A stretch of DNA of 64,000 bases from Acidobacteriota bacterium (GTDB lineage: Bacteria > Acidobacteriota > Holophagae > Holophagales > Holophagaceae). The notes beneath the pieces are model-generated. The model had not been told where the DNA came from and did no database searches. It worked only from the letters and a program-made list of their open reading frames with translations. The DNA is taken from contig JAJYRN010000007.1 of assembly GCA_021794095.1 (NCBI GenBank), positions 1 through 64,000 of the forward strand, written 5' to 3'. How positions within the stretch are numbered: position 1 is the first letter of the stretch; each line of letters opens with the position of its first letter. This document shows, in pieces, positions 54,390 through 63,991 of this stretch. Both the position numbers and the translations under genes were made by a program.

Positions 54390-55904
54390 TCAGCCGAAGA
54401 AGTGCGTTACGTAGGTCTTCCGGTCCGGGTTGGCGCCGATCGTGGGATCCAGGTAGTAGGAATCGTCCTTGTAGTGGGTCGAGGAGATCTCCTCGATGAC
54501 GCACCCCTGATCGGACCAGAAGGCGTGCCGTACCTCCCGCTCCACCGTCAGGATGTCCCCGGGGCGGCAGGTCCGCACCTCCCCATCAAGGCTGACCTGC
54601 ATGCTCCCGTGGAGGATATGGAAGGTCTCCTCCTTCAGCTTGTGGAACTGCTCGGGATGCCGCTGCCCGGGGAGGAGCACGATGAGCTTTTTGCAGTACG
54701 CCCGATTGACCACGTTGAGGATAGTGGCGCCGTACGTCTCGAACTGGTCCAGGCCGTAGTGGTGGCTGATCTCGACGGTCGCCTGGGTACTCACCACCGT
54801 CCGGGCCTCATCCAGAAGGCCCCGCACCCTGGCCACGATGTCGTTGATCCGCAGGCGGTGGTCGGTCGTCTGGACCTGGCGGAGGAAGACGGGACCACTG
54901 GCCGGAAGATCCTCCAGGGCCCGGAACTCGAGATACTTGCCCAGGTCATTGGCGGTGAGTTGGCCGGGTTCGGTGGGCATGGCCAGGAGGAAGGTCGAGG
55001 GATCGAGTTTTTCGCCTTTCGTCACCGGGGCCTTCACGAAGACCCCCCGCTGGAGCGACCGGAGGCTGTCCAGTTCCTCCTTCGCCGAGGCATGTCGGCC
55101 ATCTCCGGCCCCGCAGGCCACCAGGGCCTCCCGGGCCGCCTCCAGCCACCGCCGCATTTGCTGCGGGGACGCGGAGTAGGCATTCAGTGCGTACTGATCG
55201 GTGGGAAGGCCCACGTGCTTCTCAAAGACCCTGGCCCCCTTTGCCACGGCCAAAGGGATGTTCTGGAGGGTGTCGGGATCCTCGTGGGCAGACCAGCCGA
55301 CCTCGTGCCCCGGATACCGGTTTCTGAGAAGGTCGATCTGGTTCATCTGGAGCCGCTCGGCCGGGGTTGGGTACTCTCCGACGCAGTGGAGCAGGGTCAG
55401 AGAACGCTCGCGGTGCTCGAAGAAGCTCACGATCCGATCGAGCAGTTCCAGGCTGGCGCCGGCCGTGGAGGCGATCACGGGCAGGTGAGACTGGGCGAGC
55501 CGTTCCAGGAGGGGCCAATCCCCCATAGAGCAACTAGCGATCTTCAGGCGGTCGTAGCGATGGGTTTCGATCAGGTCCACTGAGGCCTCGTCAAAGGGCG
55601 TGCAGATGGCGAGGAACCCCCGCGCCGACATTCCTTCGCGCAGGGCGAGGAAGTCCTCTTGGCTCAGCCGTGTCTCCTGGAATCGCTTGATGTACTTAAT
55701 GTCCATCCGAGTCTGAAAATTGGGGTGGATGAACGTGTCGAGATCCCGGTACTGGAGTTTGAACCCGAAGGCGAAGGTTTCCCGAAAGGGCTCGGCCACC
55801 TCCGTGAAGGCATCGAGAATCCGCATCCCATGGGTAAGGCTGCCCATGTGGTTGTTGGCCATTTCGAGTACGACGAGTGGCTTAGAGGCGAAGGAAGGGG
55901 TCAC
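54390..55904 (-). CDS. NeuB-like synthase with SAF and cupin domains
   Basis: A 504-residue fusion from a GTG with AAAGGA upstream. Residues 1-280 match the NeuB (sialic acid synthase) barrel (VVLEMANNHMGSLTHGMRIL; KIASCSMGDWPLLERLA; LLHCVGEYPTPAERL; VGWSAHEDP). An SAF domain follows (RGVFVKAPVTKGEKLDPSTF). The last 110 residues form a cupin (QFHKLKEETFHILHGSMQV; CRPGDILTVEREVRHAF). NeuB enzymes condense PEP with an amino-sugar. No neuA, neuC or CMP-transferase gene is in the window, so the product may not be a classical sialic acid. Confidence 0.85.
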   Translation of the reverse strand: MTPSFASKPLVVLEMANNHMGSLTHGMRILDAFTEVAEPFRETFAFGFKLQYRDLDTFIHPNFQTRMDIKYIKRFQETRLSQEDFLALREGMSARGFLAICTPFDEASVDLIETHRYDRLKIASCSMGDWPLLERLAQSHLPVIASTAGASLELLDRIVSFFEHRERSLTLLHCVGEYPTPAERLQMNQIDLLRNRYPGHEVGWSAHEDPDTLQNIPLAVAKGARVFEKHVGLPTDQYALNAYSASPQQMRRWLEAAREALVACGAGDGRHASAKEELDSLRSLQRGVFVKAPVTKGEKLDPSTFLLAMPTEPGQLTANDLGKYLEFRALEDLPASGPVFLRQVQTTDHRLRINDIVARVRGLLDEARTVVSTQATVEISHHYGLDQFETYGATILNVVNRAYCKKLIVLLPGQRHPEQFHKLKEETFHILHGSMQVSLDGEVRTCRPGDILTVEREVRHAFWSDQGCVIEEISSTHYKDDSYYLDPTIGANPDRKTYVTHFFG

Positions 55905-55926
55905 GTGGCGTCCTTTCGGAGGAGGG

Positions 55927-56970
55927 CTAGGCGAGATTCCATTGGAGCGTACGTTGCACTGCGGCCACGAGCGGAACAGACACTTCGAGGCCGAGTTCGT
56001 TCCGGGCACGCGACACATCCGGCACGTACCGATGCGCTGGACGGCCCGGCTCGGGAAGAGCCGCGATCCGGACAGGCTGGCCCGCGATTCGCCCCACGAG
56101 GCGGGCGAAACCCGCGATGTCCATGACCTCGTCAGACCCTACGTTGTAGAGCGGTCCGGCCCGCTCGTCGAGGAGGATGGTCCAGAGCCACCAAGCCAGG
56201 TCCTTGCCATAAAGCCAAGATCGGATGGCAGTCCCGTCCCCCTGTACACCGATGGGACGTCCTGCCAGGGCGTCCCCCAGAAAGCTGGCGGCGGCCTGAT
56301 GGGTTCCAAGGGGTTGGTGGGGTCCGAGGAAGGCGAAGCAACGCGCGATCCGCATGACCATGCCCCCATCCCGACCCATTAGGCCGCAGAGATACTCGGC
56401 AAGACGCTTGCCAAGACCGTAGGCGGCGTCCCGGGAAAGGGGGTCAGGAGCTCCTCCGAACGTTTCCGGGAAGGCCACCAGATCCGGGGGTTGTGGTCCG
56501 TAGACCGCCCCTGAACTCAGGAGCAGGGCGTGGCGCACACCGGCTTTGGAGGCCACATCGAGGGTCCTGCGCGTCCCCTCGATGATTGTCTCGATCATGA
56601 GCCGGGGGGATTCGAGATTTAGAGCAGCGCTGGGCGTGGTGGCTCCAAGAACTAGGTGCGTGAAGGAGCCAGGAGGGGCTTCGAACGTACGCACATCTCC
56701 CTCTAAGAGCTGGACGGATGGATGTCCCGCTACATGAGGCATTCGGAGCCGGTAGTCCTCGCAGGAGCGGGTCAGGAGCACGACCTCCACGGACAGCCCG
56801 CGGTGCTTCACGGCGGCCAGCATCCCCTCCACCATCCAGGCGCCAAAGAATCCCGTGCAGCCGGTCATCAAGATCCGTCCACCGTCCAAATGGCGCCATA
56901 ACCCGCCCACACGCTGCTGGAGGTCTTCCACATCTTGCGCTGGAAGCTGGCGGATAAGGGGGCCGTTCAT
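55927..56970 (-). CDS. NAD-dependent epimerase/dehydratase (SDR)
   Basis: A 347-residue extended SDR with [17 protein letters not shown] (nucleotide site, near residue 35), SSGAVYGPQ (catalytic Ser) and [11 protein letters not shown] (YxxxK). It is probably the ketoreductase or epimerase that finishes the CDP-sugar, an RfbJ/RfbS- or YerF-like role. Its start overlaps the rfbH stop by four bases (ATGA), so it belongs to the same pathway. Confidence 0.85.
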   Translation of the reverse strand: MNGPLIRQLPAQDVEDLQQRVGGLWRHLDGGRILMTGCTGFFGAWMVEGMLAAVKHRGLSVEVVLLTRSCEDYRLRMPHVAGHPSVQLLEGDVRTFEAPPGSFTHLVLGATTPSAALNLESPRLMIETIIEGTRRTLDVASKAGVRHALLLSSGAVYGPQPPDLVAFPETFGGAPDPLSRDAAYGLGKRLAEYLCGLMGRDGGMVMRIARCFAFLGPHQPLGTHQAAASFLGDALAGRPIGVQGDGTAIRSWLYGKDLAWWLWTILLDERAGPLYNVGSDEVMDIAGFARLVGRIAGQPVRIAALPEPGRPAHRYVPDVSRARNELGLEVSVPLVAAVQRTLQWNLA

Positions 56971-58283
56971 GTCAATTGGCCTTTAATCCCCGTGGCCAGT
57001 TGGTCTGCCAGATAATCCAGCATCGGTTCCGTGAGTCCCGGGTACACCCCCACCCAGAAGGTGCGGTTCATGATGGCGTCACTGACGGCCAGTTCCCCGG
57101 CCACGCGCCGGGGGGTGTCCTGGAAGGCGGGCTGGCGCAGCAGGTTGCCGCCGAAAAGCAGGCGGGTGCCGATCTTCCGGGCGTCGAGGTGGCGGATGAG
57201 GTCGTTGCGGGTGAGGGGGGCCTCCTCCCGCAGCGTGAGGGGGAAGCCGAACCAGCTGGGATCGGAATGGGGCGTGGGCTCGGGCAGGATCAGGAAGGGC
57301 TCCAGCGGCCGGAGCCGGGCGAGCAGGTACTGGAAGTTCGCCCGCCGCTGGGCGATGAACCCCTCCAGCTTGTCGAGCTGACTGAGGCCCACGGCGGCCT
57401 GCATATCGGTGAGCTTGAGGTTGTAGCCCAGGTGGCTGTAGGTGTACTTGTGGTCGTAGCCGTGGGGCAGGTCGCCCAGCTGCCAGTCGAACCGTTTGTG
57501 GCAGGTGTTGTCCATGCCGGGTTCGCACCAGCAGTCGCGGCCCCAGTCGCGGAAGGATTCGACGAGTTTCTTGAGCTTCGGATCATCCGTGAGCACGGCC
57601 CCGCCTTCGCCCATGGTGAGGTGGTGGGCGGGGTAGAAGCTCACGGTGGCCAGATCTCCGAAGGTGCCCACCTTCCGGCCGCGGTAGGTGGCGCCCACCG
57701 CATCGCAGCAATCCTCGATGACCCAGAGATGGTGTTTCTCGGCCAGGGCCATGACCGTATCCAGGTCGAAGGGATTGCCCAGGGTGTGGGCCAGCAGGAG
57801 GGCGCGGGTGCGGGGGCCGATGGCGCCTTCGAGCTGATCCGCGGCCACGTTGTAGCTGGGGATGTGGGCATCCACGAATACCGGCACCAGGCCGTTCTGA
57901 AGGATGGGCGCCACGGTGGTGGGGAAGCCTGCGGCGCAGGTGAGCACCTCGTCGCCGGGCTGGAGGCGGCGATCGCCCAACTGGGGCGAGGTAAGGGCGG
58001 TGAGGGCCAGCAGATTGGCGCTGGAGCCGGAGTTCACCAGGGAACAGTGGCGCAGGCCCCACCAGGCCGCGAAGCGCGGCTCGAAGGCCCGGGCGAAGCG
58101 CCCGGTGGTGAGCCAGAAATCCAGCGAGGCATCCACCAGGGAGGCCACATCGGCGCCATCGAAGACCTTGCCGCTCACGGGCACGGGCGTGACGCCGGGC
58201 ACGAAGGGGCGCTCCGTCCACTGTTCCGCCGCGAAGGCGCGCACCTGCTCGAGGATCTGCGTGCGCAGGGCATCAGCGCCCAT
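56967..58283 (-). CDS. rfbH: CDP-6-deoxy-D-xylo-4-hexulose 3-dehydrase
   Basis: A 438-residue B6/iron-sulfur enzyme (DdhC, E1) that removes the C-3 hydroxyl of CDP-4-keto-6-deoxyglucose. The usual PLP lysine is replaced by His in [14 protein letters not shown], the hallmark of this family. The cluster cysteines are present in EDCCDAVG and [12 protein letters not shown]. The ATG at 58283 overlaps the rfbG stop. The E3 reductase (DdhD) that supplies electrons is not in the window. Confidence 0.94.
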   Translation of the reverse strand: MGADALRTQILEQVRAFAAEQWTERPFVPGVTPVPVSGKVFDGADVASLVDASLDFWLTTGRFARAFEPRFAAWWGLRHCSLVNSGSSANLLALTALTSPQLGDRRLQPGDEVLTCAAGFPTTVAPILQNGLVPVFVDAHIPSYNVAADQLEGAIGPRTRALLLAHTLGNPFDLDTVMALAEKHHLWVIEDCCDAVGATYRGRKVGTFGDLATVSFYPAHHLTMGEGGAVLTDDPKLKKLVESFRDWGRDCWCEPGMDNTCHKRFDWQLGDLPHGYDHKYTYSHLGYNLKLTDMQAAVGLSQLDKLEGFIAQRRANFQYLLARLRPLEPFLILPEPTPHSDPSWFGFPLTLREEAPLTRNDLIRHLDARKIGTRLLFGGNLLRQPAFQDTPRRVAGELAVSDAIMNRTFWVGVYPGLTEPMLDYLADQLATGIKGQLT

Positions 58284-59256
58284 GGGCTGTTCCCAGGAAG
58301 GCGCGGTACCACGGGAGGGTCTTGGCGAGGCCGGCGGCGAGGTCATGGGTGGGCTTCCAGCCCAGCCGCGCGCGGGCCTTGGCGCTGTCCAGGTACTGAT
58401 CCTGGATCTCGGCGCGGGCCGTCCCCTCCACGATGGGCTGGAGATCCTCCCGGCCCATGGCTTTCAGCACGGCCCGGGTGATGGCCAGCACGGACACGCG
58501 GCTTTCGGGGCTGAAATTGAAGGCCTCGCAGCGGATGCCCGCTTCGTGGCTGCGGGCGGCCAGAGCCAGGTAGGCCTCCACCACATCCTCCACGTAGATG
58601 TAGTCGCGAACGTTGCTGCCATCGGAGCGCAGGGTGGGTGGCCGATCCTCCAGGGCGGCCCGAATGGTGCCCGGCACGATGCGGCTCCAGTTGAGATCGC
58701 CCCCGCCGTAGATGTTTCCGCAGCGGGCGATGGCCACCGGCAGGCCGTAGGTGTGCGCGTAGGTGTGGGCGAGCAGGTCGGTGCAGCTCTTGGAGACATC
58801 GTAGGGATGGCGCCCCCGGAGCGGCATGTCCTCGGTGTAGGGCAGCAGGTCCGAATCCCCGTAGGCCTTGTCGCTGGAGGCGACCACGACGTTCCGCACC
58901 AGGTCGCGGTGGATGCGGCAGGCTTCCAGCAGGTTGTAGGTGCCGCGGATGTTGGATTCGAAGGTGAGCAGCGGGCTCCGGAGCGCCACGCCGACGATGG
59001 CCTGGGCGCCCAGGTGGAACACGGCATCCACCTCGTGTTCGCTGAGGGCGCGCTCCAGGCTGGCGTAGTCCTCCAGGGCGCCCTGCACGACGCGGGCCCG
59101 CTGGATGGTGCCGCTGCGCACCAGTTCGCTGCGGGGATCCCAGTCGCGGACCAGGACCACCAGCTCGGCGCCTTCGGCCACCAGCCGCTGGCACAGCCAC
59201 GACCCCACGATGCCTGTGGCGCCGGTCACCAGAACGGTGCGTCCCCGCCAGCTCAT
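58273..59256 (-). CDS. rfbG: CDP-glucose 4,6-dehydratase
   Basis: A 327-residue extended SDR. It has [18 protein letters not shown], the catalytic SSDKAYGD and YDVSK, and the family end [18 protein letters not shown]. It turns CDP-glucose into CDP-4-keto-6-deoxyglucose. The start codon overlaps the rfbF stop by four bases. Order and coupling with rfbF and rfbH support the CDP-sugar assignment over dTDP relatives. Confidence 0.93.
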   Translation of the reverse strand: MSWRGRTVLVTGATGIVGSWLCQRLVAEGAELVVLVRDWDPRSELVRSGTIQRARVVQGALEDYASLERALSEHEVDAVFHLGAQAIVGVALRSPLLTFESNIRGTYNLLEACRIHRDLVRNVVVASSDKAYGDSDLLPYTEDMPLRGRHPYDVSKSCTDLLAHTYAHTYGLPVAIARCGNIYGGGDLNWSRIVPGTIRAALEDRPPTLRSDGSNVRDYIYVEDVVEAYLALAARSHEAGIRCEAFNFSPESRVSVLAITRAVLKAMGREDLQPIVEGTARAEIQDQYLDSAKARARLGWKPTHDLAAGLAKTLPWYRAFLGTAHGR

Positions 59257-60026
59257 GGGGCCACCGTCCAGGGCGCCTGACCCGATTCCCAGAGCCGTTC
59301 GAGCATGTGCTTCTCCCGCAGGGTGTCCATGGGCTGCCAGAACCCTTCGTGCCGGTAGGCGTGGAGCTGGCCTTCGGCGGCGAGGCGCTCCAGGGGCTCC
59401 AGCTCCCAGAGCGTGGTGTCGCCCGCGATGTAGTCCAGCACCCGGCGGTTCAGCACGAAGAAGCCGCCGTTGATCCAGCCTTCGCCTGCCTGGGGCTTTT
59501 CCGAAAACCGCGTGACCGTATCGCCTTCGAGGGCCAGGCCGCCGAAGCGGGCCGGGGGGCGCACGGCGGTGACGGTGGCGAGCTTGCCGTGCTGCCGGTG
59601 GAAGGCCAGGAGGGCGTTCAGATCCACATCCGCCAGGCCATCACCGTAGGTGAGGAAGAAGGTGTCCTCTTCGCCAAGCCAGGCGCCTAGGCGCTTGATG
59701 CGGCCGCCGGTCTGCGTCTGGAGGCCCGTGTCCACGAGGTGCACCTGCCAGGGCACGGTCTCGGCGGCCTGGATGCGGTGCTGCCCCGTGGCCAGATCCA
59801 CGGTGAGGCTGGCGTTCAGGGCATGGAAATTCAGGAAGTACTCCTTGATGGCCTCGCCCTTGTAGCCCAGGGCCACGACGAACTCGTGGAAGCCCTGGGC
59901 GCTGTACAGGCCCATCAGGTGCCAGAGCAGGGGCTTGCCGCCCACTTCCACCATGGGCTTGGGCCGCACGGCGGTCTCCTCCGACAGCCGGGTGCCCATG
60001 CCGCCAGCCAGGATGAGGGTCTTCAC
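59253..60026 (-). CDS. rfbF: Glucose-1-phosphate cytidylyltransferase
   Basis: A 257-residue nucleotidyltransferase: TLILAGGMGTRLSEETAVRP at the start, KPMVEVGGKPLLWHLM, and GDGLADVDLNALL. It makes CDP-glucose from CTP and glucose-1-phosphate. The GTG has GGAGG five bases upstream and overlaps the flippase-like gene's stop by four bases. It opens the CDP-dideoxysugar pathway in the operon. Confidence 0.95.
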   Translation of the reverse strand: MKTLILAGGMGTRLSEETAVRPKPMVEVGGKPLLWHLMGLYSAQGFHEFVVALGYKGEAIKEYFLNFHALNASLTVDLATGQHRIQAAETVPWQVHLVDTGLQTQTGGRIKRLGAWLGEEDTFFLTYGDGLADVDLNALLAFHRQHGKLATVTAVRPPARFGGLALEGDTVTRFSEKPQAGEGWINGGFFVLNRRVLDYIAGDTTLWELEPLERLAAEGQLHAYRHEGFWQPMDTLREKHMLERLWESGQAPWTVAP

Positions 60027-61039
60027 GGGGCCTCCGGGGGATGGGGAGAATCTAGCACCTTGGCGCCCCGAAAGAGCCGGAGGGGGGTGAGGCCGCTGCC
60101 ATGGATGGCCGCCAGGCCCAGGAGAATCAGGGCCGCGAAATGGGTCGCTTCCCCGGCGAGGCTGACCGCCAGGGCCTTCTCGGTTCCGATGCCGAAGGGG
60201 GCCAGGGCCAGGATGGTGGCGGCCTGATGGGAGCCAAAGCCCCCGGGCAGGAGGGGCAGGCCGAAGGCGAGCATGACGAAGAAGGCCAGCCTCAAAGGGG
60301 CGGCGGCGGGGAGCCCTTGGGCAAAGGGGAAGGCCCGCAGGGCGCACCCCGCAGCGGTGACATCCACCGCGAGGATGCAGGCCTGGAGGAGGACGAGGCC
60401 CGGCGCGAGGCCGGGCCTGCGCAGGACGGCAGCCTGTCCATGGGCCTCGTCGAAGCGTTCGATCCAGGCATGTCGCCCAGGATGGTGTGAGCTCCAGCGC
60501 AACAGCCAGGCGCGGAGGCTGTCCCCGGAAACCAGGAGAAGGATGAGCAGGGCGAGGAGCATGGCGGCTCCGAGCGACAGCAGGAGCAGAGGCCCCGCAC
60601 GGAGACCCTGGAGCAGACCATGGCCAGCCACGCTTCCGGCGAGGGCCAGGACGGTGGCGACGTCGAACAGCCGATCCATGGTGAGGGCCGTGCCTGCCCG
60701 GACGAGGGAGAGGCCCGTCTGGCGGTTCATGGCCGCGACTTTCACCACTTCGCCGCCGCCCATGGGCAGGAAGAGGCTGCTGAAATACCCGAGGCACACG
60801 GATCGCCAGATCCCAGGAAAGGGAGCGGCCCTGCCCAGCACCAGCCACAGCCGGAACGCCCTCATGGAGACGCCCAGGATGGCCAGCAGCAGTGCGGCGC
60901 CTAGCCAAGGCAAGCGTGTGCTTGCGAGCAGATCCAGGATGCGGATCCAGGACACTTGGCGTCCGATCACCGCAAGGATCAGCAGCCCTGCCAGGCCCGC
61001 GATCCAAGGCCGCAGCGTCCTTCCCCACCCTCGCGCCAC
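60023..61039 (-). CDS. AglD/LPG-synthase-like membrane protein
   Basis: A 338-residue protein with about eight hydrophobic segments of the UPF0104/lysylphosphatidylglycerol-synthase membrane domain (CLGYFSSLFLPMGGGEVVKV; PLLPGGFGSHQAATIL). Members are often coded with GtrB-type transferases and may flip or present lipid-linked sugars. It starts with GTG, just after the preceding GT2 gene and behind GGAG. Confidence 0.82.
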   Translation of the reverse strand: MARGWGRTLRPWIAGLAGLLILAVIGRQVSWIRILDLLASTRLPWLGAALLLAILGVSMRAFRLWLVLGRAAPFPGIWRSVCLGYFSSLFLPMGGGEVVKVAAMNRQTGLSLVRAGTALTMDRLFDVATVLALAGSVAGHGLLQGLRAGPLLLLSLGAAMLLALLILLLVSGDSLRAWLLRWSSHHPGRHAWIERFDEAHGQAAVLRRPGLAPGLVLLQACILAVDVTAAGCALRAFPFAQGLPAAAPLRLAFFVMLAFGLPLLPGGFGSHQAATILALAPFGIGTEKALAVSLAGEATHFAALILLGLAAIHGSGLTPLRLFRGAKVLDSPHPPEAP

Positions 61040-61040
61040 A

Positions 61041-61991
61041 TCAGCTCCGGTCGAAATTGATCTTTTCGCGAATCACCACGAAGGGTTTGCGGCGGACCTG
61101 GCCATGGATGGCGGCCACGTACTCGCCGATGATGCCGAGGAAGAGGAGCTGGATGCCTGCGAAGAAGAGGATCAGGACCACCACGGTGGTGGCGCCGGGA
61201 GCCTGGAAGTTCCAGTTGAGCAGCTTGATGAGGGCGTAGATGAAGGCGAGCAGCAGGCTGAGGCCGGAGAGGGCGAGGCCCAGGATCGTGGCAAGCCGGA
61301 TGGGCACCAGGCTGTAGCTGACGATGCTGTTGATGGCGGTATCCAGGTAGCGCCCAAAGTTGTAGGAGGAGATGCCGGCCCGTCGCTTCTGGCGCTCGTA
61401 GGGCTCGCGAACCCGCCGGAAGCCCACGGAGGCGATGACGCCCCGGATGTGGGGATTGAAGTCGTCCACCTTCAGCAACTCGTCCACCACCGCGCGGTCG
61501 TACAGTCCGAAGCCCGAGTGATCATCCACCATCTCCTCGCCCGACAGGCTGCGGACCATCCGGTAGTAGGCCTTGCGGGCGAGCCGGAGCAGAAGGTCAT
61601 CGGCCCGGTTGGTGTAGATGCCGAACACCACCTCCGCTCCCTGCTCCCACAGCTCGACAAAGCGGGGGATCTTGTCCGGGGGATCCTGGAGGTCGGACAG
61701 CACGGGGATCACCGCATCCCCCGTGGTGTGTTGCAAGAGGGTCAGCGAGTTCTTCTCGGCGCCCCAGTTGCGGGTGTAGGTGAGCACCTTCACCCGGGGA
61801 TCCTCCGCAGCGATCTCCCGCAGGATCGCGAGGGTCCGGTCGGTACTGCAGTTGTCGCCGAAGAGATGCTCGTAGTCGTAGCGGTCCGCGAGCCCCGCCA
61901 TGGCGGCTTTGACCTCCTCATGGCACCGGCGGACGTTGCCCTCCTCGTTGAAGGCAGGGCTGATGATGCTGATGCGGCGGCGGGAGGTCAT
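61041..61991 (-). CDS. GtrB-type family 2 glycosyltransferase
   Basis: A 316-residue GT2 protein with the same layout as the last gene of the operon: SPAFNEEGNVRRCH, GDNCSTDRT, VLSDLQDPPDKI, KRRAGISSYNF, and two C-terminal transmembrane helices (about 235-262 and 272-298), ending GEYVAAIHGQV. It probably transfers the first or a branching sugar to polyprenyl phosphate. It is the first gene of the 12-gene run, preceded by a good extended -10 box with a very short leader. Confidence 0.88.
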   Translation of the reverse strand: MTSRRRISIISPAFNEEGNVRRCHEEVKAAMAGLADRYDYEHLFGDNCSTDRTLAILREIAAEDPRVKVLTYTRNWGAEKNSLTLLQHTTGDAVIPVLSDLQDPPDKIPRFVELWEQGAEVVFGIYTNRADDLLLRLARKAYYRMVRSLSGEEMVDDHSGFGLYDRAVVDELLKVDDFNPHIRGVIASVGFRRVREPYERQKRRAGISSYNFGRYLDTAINSIVSYSLVPIRLATILGLALSGLSLLLAFIYALIKLLNWNFQAPGATTVVVLILFFAGIQLLFLGIIGEYVAAIHGQVRRKPFVVIREKINFDRS

Positions 61992-61997
61992 GGCTCA

Positions 61998-62006
61998 GTT
62001 ATAGCA
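61998..62006 (-). promoter_or_regulatory. Extended -10 box at head of the polysaccharide operon
   Basis: On the minus strand TGCTATAAC lies six bases before the ATG of the first GT gene. It is the same 9-mer as in the pilA promoter. The position would give a leaderless or nearly leaderless transcript. No convincing -35 box was found, so the site is provisional. Confidence 0.4.
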
Positions 62007-62048
62007 ACAGCCATGCCCGGCGGTGTCCATCCCGGGGCAGGAAAGGTG

Positions 62049-63227
62049 CTATCCATCCTGTCCAATCTTGTCCACGGATGACCAGGGCAGGATCTTCACG
62101 CCCTGCCGGGTCTGGGGCTGATGCCCGCCATAGAGGAGGGTGCCTTCGGGGGGGATGCTGGCGTGTCCAGCCAGATCCTGTTGCAGGCCGCGGAGGGGCT
62201 CGATCCAGCTGCTGTCGAAGGTCTGGCCGGATTTCATCTCCACCAGGTGGAGGCGGGGACCATCCTCAAGCACCAGATCCACCTCCCGTCCCGAGATTTC
62301 CCGGTAGTGGAAGGCCTGGGGCTGGCGGCCCTGGTGGTACTGCTGTTTAAGCAGCTCGGAGGCGGCCCAGCTCTCGAACAAGGCGCCTCGCAGGGGGTGG
62401 GTGCGGAGCTGGTCGGGGGACTGGATCCCCAGCAAGTGGCAGGCAAGGCCGGAGTCGAAAAAGTGGAACTTGGGAGCCTTCACCCATCGCTTGCGGAGAT
62501 TTGTGTGCCAAGGCGGCAACCGGAAGCCAAGGAAGCTGGTCTCCAGCACCGACAGCCACGCGCGGGCGGTGGGCTGACTGATGCCAGCATCTGTGGCCAG
62601 GCGGGACAGGTTCAGTTCCTGGGCCGTGCTTCCCGCGCAGAGGCGCAGGAAGGTGGTGAAGGTAGCCAGGTCACCCACATTCAGGACTTGCCGCACATCG
62701 CGTTGCACGTATGTGGCCAGATAGTCCGACAGCCAGCGGCTGGGCGGAATACCCCGGTCATGGATGCGGGGGTAGGCTCCGGCAAACAAGGTGTCGAACA
62801 GGCTGTCCGGCGGGTTGGGGAACCGGCGCAGTTCCTCGAGGTTGGGGGGTAACAGATGCAACACGGCCGTACGGCCCGCCAGGGACTGGCTGATGGCTTG
62901 GCTCAGTCCAAGGTGCTGAGATCCGGTGAGCATGAACTGGCCGGGAGCGGGATTCCGGTCCACGTGAACCTGGAGGTAGCTCAGCAGATCCGGAGCCTGC
63001 TGAACCTCGTCCAGAATGGCCCCCGAAGGGAATTGGGCCAGGAATCCTCGGGGATCTTCCTGTGCGAAGGCTCGGGTTTCCAAGGGCTCCAGGTTGGTGT
63101 AGGGCTTGTCTGGGAAGGCCTGCTGGCAGAGGGTGGTCTTTCCGGCTTGGCGCGGGCCCGTGAGGGTGACCACCGGGTACAGCTCCGCCGAACGGAGGAG
63201 GACGGGGAGCAGGTTCCGTTGGATCAC
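62049..63227 (-). CDS. AAA ATPase with DUF4143
   Basis: A 392-residue protein of the same family as the gene at 42373: Walker A GPRQAGKTTLCQQ near residue 25, Walker B ILDEVQQAP near 72, and a C-terminal PD-(D/E)xK-like end (FESWAASELL ... GREVDLVLEDG ... LVEMKSG). The role of these accessory ATPases is unknown. The start is an ATG preceded by an AT-rich leader holding an inverted repeat. Confidence 0.86.
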   Translation of the reverse strand: MIQRNLLPVLLRSAELYPVVTLTGPRQAGKTTLCQQAFPDKPYTNLEPLETRAFAQEDPRGFLAQFPSGAILDEVQQAPDLLSYLQVHVDRNPAPGQFMLTGSQHLGLSQAISQSLAGRTAVLHLLPPNLEELRRFPNPPDSLFDTLFAGAYPRIHDRGIPPSRWLSDYLATYVQRDVRQVLNVGDLATFTTFLRLCAGSTAQELNLSRLATDAGISQPTARAWLSVLETSFLGFRLPPWHTNLRKRWVKAPKFHFFDSGLACHLLGIQSPDQLRTHPLRGALFESWAASELLKQQYHQGRQPQAFHYREISGREVDLVLEDGPRLHLVEMKSGQTFDSSWIEPLRGLQQDLAGHASIPPEGTLLYGGHQPQTRQGVKILPWSSVDKIGQDG

Positions 63228-63247
63228 AGAACCAGTCTAGATGGGAG

Positions 63248-63284
63248 TTAGACGAATTAAAAATCAAATTTTGAATCGGTCTAA
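63248..63284. promoter_or_regulatory. Inverted repeat upstream of the second DUF4143 gene
   Basis: TTAGACGAATT (63248-63258) and AATCGGTCTAA (63274-63284) are inverted copies matching at nine of eleven positions, in a short AT-rich stretch just upstream of the start codon. This is probably the promoter/operator region. The other DUF4143 gene also has an inverted repeat at this place, but with a different sequence. Confidence 0.5.
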
Positions 63285-63421
63285 AACATTAAAGACAGAT
63301 CCTCCATGCGGGATCAGACGGGGTGTCCCGGCATGGCCTGGGGCACCCCGTGGGGGTCCACGAAGGGAGACCTCGTGAGCCGAACGTGAGCAGGCGATCC
63401 TCCCTCGCGCCTGCCACGCCC

Positions 63422-63991
63422 TCAGGGCTCGCGTTGGGGCGGGCCGAGCTGGATGGGGAGGGTGTCGCCGAGGAGGCGGAGGGTGGCGCCCCATTCGGCG
63501 CGGGTGAGGGTCTGGTAGAGGCCGTTGGGTCCGAGGCGCAGCAGTTCGGCCCGGCGCTCGTCGGGGTAGACCACCAGGTATTCGGGGACGCCCGCGGCTT
63601 CGTAGCGCCAGCGCTTGGTGGTGAGATCCTTCTGGGCCGTGGCGGGGCTGAGGATCTCCACCACCAGATCGGGGGCGCCTTCGATGCCCCGCTCGGAAAG
63701 CTTGGCGGGATCGCAGACCACCAGCAGGTCGGGCTGGACCACATCGCCGCCCAGGAAGACATCCGTGGGGGCGCTGAAGATCCGGCAGCCGCCGCGGCCG
63801 CTTCCCTGGCGGGCCTCCTGCTGGAGCGCCTGGCCGATGGCCACGTGGAGTTCGGATGAGAAGGTCTGGTGGGCCAGGTTCGGGGCGGGGGTCATGTCGT
63901 AGGCCACGCCGTGGATCAGCTCCCAGCGGCCTTCCCAATCCTTCCAGTCATCCAGCGTGTAGCCGGGGTGTTTCCGTTCGGGCAGGCTCAT
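63422..63991 (-). CDS. Uma2-family (DUF820) nuclease-fold protein
   Basis: A 189-residue protein with the Uma2 pattern: VQPDLLVVCDP, then DLVVEILSPAT, then YEAAGVPEYLVVYPDERRAELL, a PD-(D/E)xK-like core. These proteins are common in environmental bacteria, and an enzymatic function is not established. The ATG lies nine bases from the window edge, so its promoter is outside. The gap to the DUF4143 gene (63228-63421) shows only the inverted repeat. Confidence 0.82.
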   Translation of the reverse strand: MSLPERKHPGYTLDDWKDWEGRWELIHGVAYDMTPAPNLAHQTFSSELHVAIGQALQQEARQGSGRGGCRIFSAPTDVFLGGDVVQPDLLVVCDPAKLSERGIEGAPDLVVEILSPATAQKDLTTKRWRYEAAGVPEYLVVYPDERRAELLRLGPNGLYQTLTRAEWGATLRLLGDTLPIQLGPPQREP

